Shown piece by piece: positions 35,475-42,691 of a DNA stretch of 64,000 bases. The notes beneath the pieces were generated by a model that worked only from the letters and a program-made list of their open reading frames with translations, searched no databases and had not been told where the DNA came from. The position numbers and the translations under genes were made by a program. Source of the stretch: an uncultured Spirochaetia bacterium. Its GTDB lineage: Bacteria; Spirochaetota; Spirochaetia; JABEVK01. Location of the stretch: assembly GCA_937960645.1 (NCBI GenBank), contig CALGPJ010000006.1:82868-146867 (forward strand), written 5' to 3'. The first letter of the stretch is position 1, and each line of letters opens with the position of its first letter.

Positions 35475-36568
35475 ACCCTGGGCACTCTCCGCGAGACGGC
35501 ACAGGTGATTTCGTAGGGAATGGTGTCCAAAATTTGGGCGAGATCCCAGGCATCCGGGCCATCCTGAAAGGGACCAAAAAGGATGACTTTTTCCCAACGG
35601 GAAACGTCGCTGGCGTTGCCGATATCGACCATGAATAGATCCATACATACGCGACCGCTGACTTGAAAAAACTTATCGCCGATCCGTACCCGCCCACGGT
35701 TCGAAAGCCCTCGGGAATATCCGTCGGCGTAACCGCAACCAACCACACCGACGACAGCATCGTGTTCGAGTACGTAAGTCTGTCCATAACTCAACGTGGC
35801 GTTCCTGGGGAGGGATTTCAACAAGACGACCCGACTCTCCAGCTGCATGACCGGATAAAAGTTCCTTCTCTCGCGATGTTCGAACGTCGGTGTGTAGCCG
35901 TACAACAGGATGCCCGGTCTGACCATGGTATGGTGGGTTTCGGGATGGTCTAAAATCGCCCCAGAGTTGGCCGCATGAATGAGCTCGAATTCATACCCGG
36001 CCGCTTTGAGATCTGCAATGACCTGAGTGAAGATTTTGTTTTGTTCGGAGGTAGGCTGAACCTCACCATTATCACTCGAGGGAAAGTGGGTCATGACCCC
36101 TTCCCAGTAAAGCTGGGGGTATTTGCCGATGCTTCGCGCGAGAGAAATAGCGCTTTCGGGAACGATCCCCAAACGCCCCATACCGACATCGATTTTGAGA
36201 TGGAGTGGAACCTTCATTCGCTGTCCTCTAGTTGCCTCGCCGATCCAACCAAGGTGCTCGGCATCCGAAACGACAAAGGCCAAATTCAATCCGGCAGCCT
36301 CGGGGATCTCTTCGGGATGGGGTATCCCCAAAAGAAGGATGGGTAAAGTGATTTTTTCACGGCGCAGTTCGCCGGCTTCCTCCAAAGTTGCCACTCCGAG
36401 GTATTCCACCCCTTCCTGTTGAAGCGTCTGAGCGACCTGCGGACTGCCGTGGCCGTACGCATCGGCCTTGACAGCCGCGAGGATTTTTTGCTCCGGGGCA
36501 TGGCGGCGTATCATTTCGACATTATGCCTGAGGTTCCCGAGGAAGATTGTTGCCCTGGTCACGCGCAT
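35444..36568 (-). CDS. alr: Alanine racemase
   Basis: Alr makes D-alanine for peptidoglycan with PLP. The 374-residue protein has the PLP-lysine motif AAVKADAYGHG (Lys about 37), the catalytic Tyr region TLSYGQTYVLEHD, and a C-terminal domain with GRVCMDLFMVDIG. I choose ATG 36568 (MRVTRATIFLGNLRHN), the usual Alr start; a TTG at 36577 also fits, in a TTGA overlap with the upstream stop. It follows the GGDEF/EAL gene. Confidence 0.95.
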   Translation of the reverse strand: MRVTRATIFLGNLRHNVEMIRRHAPEQKILAAVKADAYGHGSPQVAQTLQQEGVEYLGVATLEEAGELRREKITLPILLLGIPHPEEIPEAAGLNLAFVVSDAEHLGWIGEATRGQRMKVPLHLKIDVGMGRLGIVPESAISLARSIGKYPQLYWEGVMTHFPSSDNGEVQPTSEQNKIFTQVIADLKAAGYEFELIHAANSGAILDHPETHHTMVRPGILLYGYTPTFEHRERRNFYPVMQLESRVVLLKSLPRNATLSYGQTYVLEHDAVVGVVGCGYADGYSRGLSNRGRVRIGDKFFQVSGRVCMDLFMVDIGNASDVSRWEKVILFGPFQDGPDAWDLAQILDTIPYEITCAVSRRVPRVYAEETQYWR

Positions 36569-36573
36569 GAGTG

Positions 36574-38625
36574 TCAACTGTCCAGGGGAGCCGGCATGGC
36601 AACATCGTAACCTTGCGCGTAGTCGATGCCGATCTTATGCAGGAGCTCTCTGATAGCCGGTGAGGCGACGTATTCGGCGATGGTATGGATTTTCATGGCC
36701 TTTCCGATTTTAAAGACTGCCTCCACCATTGCCTGACTTATCGGATCCTTGTCGAGATTTTTGATGAATGTCCCATCGATTTTGATGTAATCGACCGGAA
36801 GGTTTTTCAGGTAGGCAAAACTCGAGAGCCCGGAGCCGAAATCATCCAAACTGAAAGCACAACCAATCGATTTCAATTCCTTGATAAAATTCAAAGCATC
36901 GGCCAGATTCCCCACTGCTGCCGTTTCGGTAATTTCGAAACAGATATTTTCGGGTGGGATTTGATTCTTTTTGATTTCATGCTTGATGTAGTTGATCAAA
37001 GACTCATCGGAAAAACTTTCACCGCTCAAATTGATGCTAAACAGGCTCTCGCGGCCGTGTTTTTGACGGAATTTGTGAAAATGCGAGAGGGCCGTCCGGA
37101 TGACCCAGCGATCGATTTGCGGCATCAGGTTGTAGCGCTCGGCAGCCGGAATGAAGTCAAAGGGCATGATGAGTTGGCCCGTCGATTCGTCTCGAAGCCG
37201 GATCAAAAGTTCGTCTTTCGTTCTCAACCGGGAGGGATCGTTGAGCGGAACGATGGTCTGGTAATAAAGCACGAACTCGTTGTTTTCGAGAGCCCGAGTC
37301 AGTCGATTGATCCACCGCATTTCGACCCGTCGCCGCTGGAATCGGTCTTCCTGAGTCTCGTAAACCTTGATCCGATTTCCACCCTCTTCTTTGGCGATGT
37401 AACAGGCATCATCGGCCGCAGCCAGGATGGTCTTGACATCGTCGTACTGGTGGAAAAAGGGAATCACCCCAAGGCTGGCGCGTATTTTGAAGGAGCTATC
37501 CTGCCAAATGAACTCGTGAGAATTGAGCGCATGTTTGATCATCCAGGCCTTTTCCAGTGCCTGAGTGCTGTCCGTATCCTCGAACAGGAGAGCGAACTCG
37601 TCCCCCCCCAGCCTGCTGGTCGCCACTACCTTGTTATCGCCGAGTTTTTTGATGACATCGGCCACCTGACGTAGCAATTCGTCACCCGCAAGATGTCCGC
37701 ACGTGTCGTTGATGAGTTTAAACTGATCGAGATCGAGGTAAATCAGGGCATGATGCCGGTTCTTGAACCGCTGATCGAAAAAACGCTCGGTGAGCAGGTA
37801 GGTGAATTCCCGTCTATTGATCAATCCCGTCAAAGAATCATACCGGGATTGGTGCTCGATCTTTTGGGTGAGAACCCTCAATTGGCTGACATCCCGAAAA
37901 ACGAGTACCCAACCAATCGGCGGATCGCTGATTTCAACGCGTGTCAGGGTACCTTCCACATAGTAAAAGGTCCCATCGATGATCTGCAACAAGACACGAT
38001 TAAAATTGAACTGAACGTTATCTTGAATGATTTCGAAAAGCCTCACCGGCATGTAGGTGTCTTCGTCGACGATATGAAAGACATCGGCTAGATACTCTCC
38101 GAGAATTTCTTTCTCGCTTTTACCTAAGAGCTTCAACGCTGTGGGATTGACGTAGTGAATCTTTTTGTTTTTGTCGATCGCAATCACCGCATCGACGATC
38201 CCCTGAAGGGTGGCCGAAAGCCATCGGTCATGGTCACGAAGTTGTCGATCGACCTTGGCCTTGTACAGACCGATTTCGATGGTGGTATAAAGATCACGAT
38301 CTTTGAACGGTTTAACGATATACCCCAGAGGTTGAGCCGATTTGGCACGTTCCAGGGTCTCCTCATCGGCATAGGCGGTAAGGAAGATGGTAGGCACACC
38401 ATACTCTTGCAAAAGTTCTACCGAGATCCCAATTCCGTCTTTTTCCCCTTCAAGGACGATGTCCATGAGAACAAGGTCTGGAATATCCTTCTTGAGCAGA
38501 GTTTTGACCTCGCTGTAATCCCCACACTCCGCCAGTACCTGATAATTCGCTTTTTCCAACCGCATTCGTAAGTCATGCGCAATGATTTTTTCATCCTCGA
38601 CGATGAGTATCTTTTCTTGTGGCAC
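36574..38625 (-). CDS. Response regulator with REC, PAS, GGDEF and EAL domains
   Basis: The 683-residue protein combines a receiver domain (1-120, ILIVEDEKII, phospho-Asp in DLVLMDIVLEG, Lys in YIVKPFK) and a PAS domain (about 130-250). A GGDEF domain (about 265-430, intact RLGGDEFALLF) and an EAL domain (about 440-683) follow. The EAL signature reads ELL, but other phosphodiesterase motifs (FSINLSGES, CFEITETAA, DDFGSGLSSFAYL) are present. It could make or break cyclic di-GMP under control of an unseen sensor kinase. The start is GTG 38625 with AAGGA upstream. A strong promoter precedes it. Confidence 0.93.
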   Translation of the reverse strand: MPQEKILIVEDEKIIAHDLRMRLEKANYQVLAECGDYSEVKTLLKKDIPDLVLMDIVLEGEKDGIGISVELLQEYGVPTIFLTAYADEETLERAKSAQPLGYIVKPFKDRDLYTTIEIGLYKAKVDRQLRDHDRWLSATLQGIVDAVIAIDKNKKIHYVNPTALKLLGKSEKEILGEYLADVFHIVDEDTYMPVRLFEIIQDNVQFNFNRVLLQIIDGTFYYVEGTLTRVEISDPPIGWVLVFRDVSQLRVLTQKIEHQSRYDSLTGLINRREFTYLLTERFFDQRFKNRHHALIYLDLDQFKLINDTCGHLAGDELLRQVADVIKKLGDNKVVATSRLGGDEFALLFEDTDSTQALEKAWMIKHALNSHEFIWQDSSFKIRASLGVIPFFHQYDDVKTILAAADDACYIAKEEGGNRIKVYETQEDRFQRRRVEMRWINRLTRALENNEFVLYYQTIVPLNDPSRLRTKDELLIRLRDESTGQLIMPFDFIPAAERYNLMPQIDRWVIRTALSHFHKFRQKHGRESLFSINLSGESFSDESLINYIKHEIKKNQIPPENICFEITETAAVGNLADALNFIKELKSIGCAFSLDDFGSGLSSFAYLKNLPVDYIKIDGTFIKNLDKDPISQAMVEAVFKIGKAMKIHTIAEYVASPAIRELLHKIGIDYAQGYDVAMPAPLDS

Positions 38626-38654
38626 GGTCTTTTTGATTCCTTCGATTAAGAAAA

Positions 38655-38683
38655 AGTATAGTATAGAAATCGTAACTTGTCAT
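38655..38683 (-). promoter_or_regulatory. Promoter of the REC-PAS-GGDEF-EAL gene
   Basis: The minus strand has ATGACA (38683-38678, 5 of 6 matches to TTGACA), a 17-base spacer and TATACT (38660-38655). The 5' leader would be about 25 bases and contains AAGGA before GTG 38625. A second TATACT overlaps it upstream by one repeat. Confidence 0.65.
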
Positions 38684-38702
38684 CGAAGTGAAGGAGTTTT
38701 CA

Positions 38703-39614
38703 TTAAAGACCCCGCGTCGCCTCCTCCAGCGCGGCCAGGACTTCTTCACGCCGAGGGGGAACCCAATACGCGGGTTGGATGCCCCTGAGGAATGTCAGTT
38801 GTTTTTTGGCAAGCTGAATAGTTTTTCGGATGATCTCTTGCTGGGATTCACGAGGATTTCTTCCCTGAATCAGGTCCCGGGTAATTTCGGCGTATCCGAG
38901 GCTTTGAAGCCCGGGACTCGTTGGGGAAAAGCCTTTGTCGAGCAGACCCTCGACCTCCTCTACCCATCCAAGACGAAACATCTCGTCGCAGCGCGAGTGG
39001 ATTCGTCGCTCGAGTACCTCCTTGTCGATATCCAGAATGATGACGGGAAAACGCGGCATCGGGTACTTTTTCGTTGAAAAGCGAGACAAAGGGGTTCCCG
39101 TTTGAAAAAAAACCTCCAACGCTCTTTTGATCCGGTACAAATCGTTGGGATGGATCCGCTGAGCGCTGATGGGATCCTTTGTGAGTAGCAGGTCCCAAAG
39201 TCCCGATGGGCCCAACTCCTGTTCGAGATTGTTGACGTAAGTTCGAATCTCCCAATCGATCGGCGGTGTTGACGGCGCACCAAAAAGATAGTGCTTGAGA
39301 TAATAAATCGTGCCTCCACAGGCAATGAGAACCTTTCCGCGTTCACGGATTTGCTGCTCGGATCTTTCGGCCATTTCCAGAAAAAGCCCCAGGTTGATGG
39401 GCTGATCGATCTCCAGGACATCGATCAAGTGATGGGGAACACGACGGCGCTCTTCCAATGTCGGCTTGGCGGACCCGATGTCCAAACCACGCCAGACTGT
39501 CACCGAGTCGATGGAGATGACCTCCGACTCTGGGAATAGGTCCAGGATGAGTCGGCTTTTACCGCTGGCTGTAGGACCGGTTACAACAAAGGCTTTAGGA
39601 TTTTTCCAATTGAT
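38703..39614 (-). CDS. miaA: tRNA dimethylallyltransferase MiaA, apparent AUC start
   Basis: MiaA prenylates A37 of tRNAs reading UNN codons. The 303-residue reading has the P-loop VVTGPTASGKS (about 10-20), SIDSVTVWRGLDIGSAKPT (normally DSxQVYRGxDIGTAKP), HHLIDVLE, GGTIYYLKHYLFG and QSLGYAEI. No ATG, GTG or TTG lies in frame between the P-loop and the upstream in-frame stop at 39656-39654. The codon at the expected start is ATC (39614-39612), with GGAAGGG 6 bases before it. The first canonical start (GTG 39503) would delete the P-loop. The start overlaps the rpoZ end by 20 bases. Confidence 0.9.
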   Translation of the reverse strand: MNWKNPKAFVVTGPTASGKSRLILDLFPESEVISIDSVTVWRGLDIGSAKPTLEERRRVPHHLIDVLEIDQPINLGLFLEMAERSEQQIRERGKVLIACGGTIYYLKHYLFGAPSTPPIDWEIRTYVNNLEQELGPSGLWDLLLTKDPISAQRIHPNDLYRIKRALEVFFQTGTPLSRFSTKKYPMPRFPVIILDIDKEVLERRIHSRCDEMFRLGWVEEVEGLLDKGFSPTSPGLQSLGYAEITRDLIQGRNPRESQQEIIRKTIQLAKKQLTFLRGIQPAYWVPPRREEVLAALEEATRGL

Positions 39615-39792
39615 ACAGGACCCTTCCGCTGAGCACCTGGTCGTTGGCGAGACTTACCAACTTGAAACCATACTCTTCGAGTTCGGGATCACCGATTTGA
39701 GAAATTTGTTTGGCCCTTTTGATAACCGCATTTGTCATTTCGTAACGATTGCCGTTATAGTTGATGATCTTCTCGAGAGAAATTGACTTCAT
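39595..39792 (-). CDS. rpoZ: RNA polymerase omega subunit
   Basis: The 65-residue protein matches the omega family in NGNRYEMTNAVIKRAKQIS (helices with NRY/F-L-A-RA pattern) but is shorter than E. coli omega (91). Omega chaperones the beta-prime subunit. It starts at ATG 39792 after an AT-rich 62-base gap (AAAAAAAATTTTTAAAAT on the minus strand), which may hold a promoter. The end overlaps miaA. Confidence 0.8.
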   Translation of the reverse strand: MKSISLEKIINYNGNRYEMTNAVIKRAKQISQIGDPELEEYGFKLVSLANDQVLSGRVLYQLEKS

Positions 39793-39854
39793 GGGAAATA
39801 AGCTATCATTTTAAAAATTTTTTTTCAAGAGCGAACCTCAATTATCGACGCCGG

Positions 39855-40391
39855 TCAACTCCGTTTTTTCTCCTGCTCGTAAATTTGAATGATAATATCG
39901 ACAATCCGATCTGGAGTGAACTGCGTGGTATCGATGATGGCATCGGCCACCGATACATCGTCGTTGTCGATGCCGTAGAGTCGTAAATAGCGGTCGTGAT
40001 CTCGCCGGTCCCTGAGACGTGTTTTTTTTAGGACGTCAGAATAATCTCCCCCTTCCCTATTTTGGATGCGCTGAGCCCGGACTTCGATGGGTGCGTCCAA
40101 AAAAATTCTCAGCCTGGCCTCTTTCCAAATCCAAATAGCGAGTCGGGATCCCAGGACACAGGGCCCTTGATTGGCCAAGGACACTTGTCTTTCATCGACC
40201 AGCCTGTCCCACTTCGGGTCGGATTCGGCCATCTGGCACAGCTCCTCAAAATCCATTCCTAATTCATCCGCAATGCTGTGAAAGGTGTAGTTGATCAATC
40301 GCACACCCAATTTTTGGGAGAGCAACCGAGAAACCGTGCTATTGCCGCAACCACTCTTTCCGCTGATGGCAATACGAACGTCATTCGACAT
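39855..40391 (-). CDS. Cytidylate-kinase-like nucleotide kinase
   Basis: The 178-residue protein begins with a cytidylate-kinase-like P-loop, IAISGKSGCGNSTVSRLL, in which Asn replaces the P-loop Lys before Ser. Further family patterns are the DRLVDERQ segment, FLDAPIEVRAQRIQNREG and the LID-like KKTRLRDRRDHDRYLRLYG. It belongs to the cytidylate kinase-like group rather than classical Cmk (about 220 residues). It overlaps yicC by 11 bases. Activity on CMP is not assured. Confidence 0.8.
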   Translation of the reverse strand: MSNDVRIAISGKSGCGNSTVSRLLSQKLGVRLINYTFHSIADELGMDFEELCQMAESDPKWDRLVDERQVSLANQGPCVLGSRLAIWIWKEARLRIFLDAPIEVRAQRIQNREGGDYSDVLKKTRLRDRRDHDRYLRLYGIDNDDVSVADAIIDTTQFTPDRIVDIIIQIYEQEKKRS

Positions 40392-41241
40392 TTCTCAGTT
40401 GCTCCCTGATGTTTTCGATGGCATCTTTCATTTCCACGACCTTCAATTGAATATCCGCAGAGTTCACTTTGGAAGCGATGGTATTGACTTCCCTACCGAT
40501 TTCTTGACAAAGAAAGTCGAGCTTCTTTCCGACGGGATCTCGAGAATCGATCCATTCCCAAAAACTTTTCAGGTGGCTTTCCAACCGGGACAATTCCTCG
40601 TGGATGCCATAACGCAGGAGCAAAAGAGCAACCTCGTTGTAAAGCCGGATCGGGTCAAGCTCGATGTTCAGTTCACGAATTTTTGAATTCATCGTAGAAC
40701 GCAGTTCCGATTCGAGGTTGAGGTTTTTATCCTTGATATATTCGAGTCCCTTTTCGATCACCGACAACAATTCTTCAATATCCTGTCGCGTTCGAACACC
40801 TTCCTGTTGACGTACCTTCTCGAACTGATCGAAAGCTTGCTGAAAAGGCCCCTTCAGCGAGGACCAAAGCGATTCTATCTCGACCCTGGGCTGCGCTCGC
40901 AAATCATTCATGAACATGAGGAGATGCTGAAGCTCGATGGGGCCTCCTATTCCAGCGAGAGAACGAATCTGTGCAATGGTTTGAACAGTTTTTGCCACGG
41001 CATCGGGATCGACCTCCAACCCTGCCGGATTAGCATCTCGAAGTCTCAGGAAAATTTCAATCCGCCCCCGGGCCACGCGTTCCTGAAACATTTCCCGAAT
41101 CGCCGGCTCCTTGGACTGGAGGATGGGGGGCATATTGACCGAAAGATCGAAATAACGGTTGTTGTACCCCTTGATATCGATGGAGTAAACCCAGCCATCG
41201 ATCTCGCCTTCCACGAAGGAGTATCCTGTCATGCTGATCAA
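40381..41241 (-). CDS. yicC: YicC-family endoribonuclease-like protein
   Basis: The 286-residue protein has the family start ISMTGYSFVEGE and the motif IDIKGYNNRYFDLSVNMP (YicC: E-xSVNxRxLDxxxRLP). The C-terminal DUF1732 part has VGKKLDFLCQEIGREVNTIASK. YicC proteins have been shown to act as endoribonucleases. I choose TTG 41241 (MISMTGYS), with GAGG 7 bases upstream, forming a TTGA overlap with the murC stop; ATG 41232 is the alternative. Confidence 0.93.
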   Translation of the reverse strand: MISMTGYSFVEGEIDGWVYSIDIKGYNNRYFDLSVNMPPILQSKEPAIREMFQERVARGRIEIFLRLRDANPAGLEVDPDAVAKTVQTIAQIRSLAGIGGPIELQHLLMFMNDLRAQPRVEIESLWSSLKGPFQQAFDQFEKVRQQEGVRTRQDIEELLSVIEKGLEYIKDKNLNLESELRSTMNSKIRELNIELDPIRLYNEVALLLLRYGIHEELSRLESHLKSFWEWIDSRDPVGKKLDFLCQEIGREVNTIASKVNSADIQLKVVEMKDAIENIREQLRNVE

Positions 41242-42677
41242 TTCGCATCCTCCAAAAACGAAGTCGCAAGCTTCCAATTATCCCCCGCCCCCATGGTCAG
41301 GAAAAGGTCGCCCGGCTCGAGGTGTTTCCTCAGGAAGGGCAAGGCATCCGAAAACTCTTCAAAATAATAGACCTCGCCACGGTACTTTTGGGCGCTATCG
41401 GCCAGCACCTTTCCGCTGATTCCCGATTGGTTGGACTCCCGGGCAGAAGCATAGATTTTGTGAAACAACACGGTATCTGCCGATTCAAACGATCGTGCAA
41501 ATTCTTCCAGAAGGGCCTGAGTCCGGGAATACGTATGACTCATGAAACTCACCACCAACCGTCTGGGCCGATAGAAGGCCTTGATTCCTTCGAGTGTCTT
41601 TTTGATTGCCGTGGGGTGATGGGCGTAATCGTCCATCACAAGAATGCCGTTTTTTTCCCCGAGAACCTGGGAACGACGATAGGTCGATTTAAATGCCGCC
41701 AATCGGTCAGCGGCCGCGCGATACTGTTCCACGGAGGGACCTCGACCGAATTCCTGTCGATACATTTCCGTGGCCATGGCGATGGCGCCGACAGCGTTGA
41801 CCACGTTGTGCCTTCCGGGTATCGAAAGACGGAAGCCGATGGGAAGATCGCCGATGTGAAAGTCGAGAAATCCTTTGGCCTCCTGAATATCGTGTGCCCT
41901 CCAGGCAATATCCTCTGTGTGAACTCCGTAAGGAAGATACCGTATATCCGGGCGATTTTTTTTCAGAGTTGTCACCAGGTCCAAGACATTGGCGTCGTCG
42001 CTACAATAGACCAGACCGCCCCCCTCGGGTAACAGGGAGATATATTCCTTAAAAGCGGTGGTGATGCTTTGAAGATCGGGATAATAGTCCTGATGGTCTT
42101 CCTCGATGGATGTCAGGAGGATGTTCCGAGGCGAGAAATGAAGAAAGTGACGTCGGTACTCACAGGTTTCTGCGACAAACCAATGACCTCCGAGGTGGAG
42201 CACCGCCGAGTTACCAAAATCGGGAACCAGGGAACCCGTCAGTAACCGTAGAGGAAAATCAAAGGCGCGGAGAACGATCCCCAGCATCGCGGTCGTGGTG
42301 GTTTTTCCATGGACGCCCGCTACCCCAACGCTATGAAAGCGCCGCGAATATGCTCCGAGGGCCTCGGTGTAGCCTATCAATGGCAGGTTAAATTTTCGGG
42401 CCTGAAGGAGTTCGGGATGGGAATCCGGGGAGTATGCGGCGCTGTAAATGACGGCATCGGCGTCTTGAGGAACATGATCGGGATTGAAACCATTGTAGTA
42501 AGAGATTCGACACCGATCGAGGGATGCCTGGGTAAAAAAGCGGTCATCCACATCGGAGCCGCAGACCAGGGCGCCATCCAGGGTGAATAGTTCGGCAAGA
42601 GCGGCCATCCCGGTACCCTTGATACCGACAAAATAAAACCTTCGATCACGAACCTCGACGAGTTCGTCAGTTTTCAT
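41238..42677 (-). CDS. murC: UDP-N-acetylmuramate-L-alanine ligase
   Basis: MurC adds L-alanine to UDP-MurNAc in peptidoglycan synthesis. The 479-residue protein has the N-terminal Rossmann start FYFVGIKGTGMAALAELF, the ATP loop VAGVHGKTTTTAML, and the Mur ligase region VMDDYAHHPTAIKKTLEG. TAAAAT lies 6 bases before the ATG at 42677 and there is no Shine-Dalgarno, so an internal leaderless promoter is possible within the long minus-strand run. Confidence 0.96.
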   Translation of the reverse strand: MKTDELVEVRDRRFYFVGIKGTGMAALAELFTLDGALVCGSDVDDRFFTQASLDRCRISYYNGFNPDHVPQDADAVIYSAAYSPDSHPELLQARKFNLPLIGYTEALGAYSRRFHSVGVAGVHGKTTTTAMLGIVLRAFDFPLRLLTGSLVPDFGNSAVLHLGGHWFVAETCEYRRHFLHFSPRNILLTSIEEDHQDYYPDLQSITTAFKEYISLLPEGGGLVYCSDDANVLDLVTTLKKNRPDIRYLPYGVHTEDIAWRAHDIQEAKGFLDFHIGDLPIGFRLSIPGRHNVVNAVGAIAMATEMYRQEFGRGPSVEQYRAAADRLAAFKSTYRRSQVLGEKNGILVMDDYAHHPTAIKKTLEGIKAFYRPRRLVVSFMSHTYSRTQALLEEFARSFESADTVLFHKIYASARESNQSGISGKVLADSAQKYRGEVYYFEEFSDALPFLRKHLEPGDLFLTMGAGDNWKLATSFLEDAN

Positions 42678-42691
42678 GAGGGTATTTTATG

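Noticed and set aside
39595-39792. RpoZ-MiaA fusion by +1 ribosomal frameshift
   Set aside because: The frames are offset by +1 and rpoZ ends at TCC TAA, but there is no classical shift site or stimulator; an AUC start with a well-spaced GGAAGGG is simpler. Kept only as an alternative.
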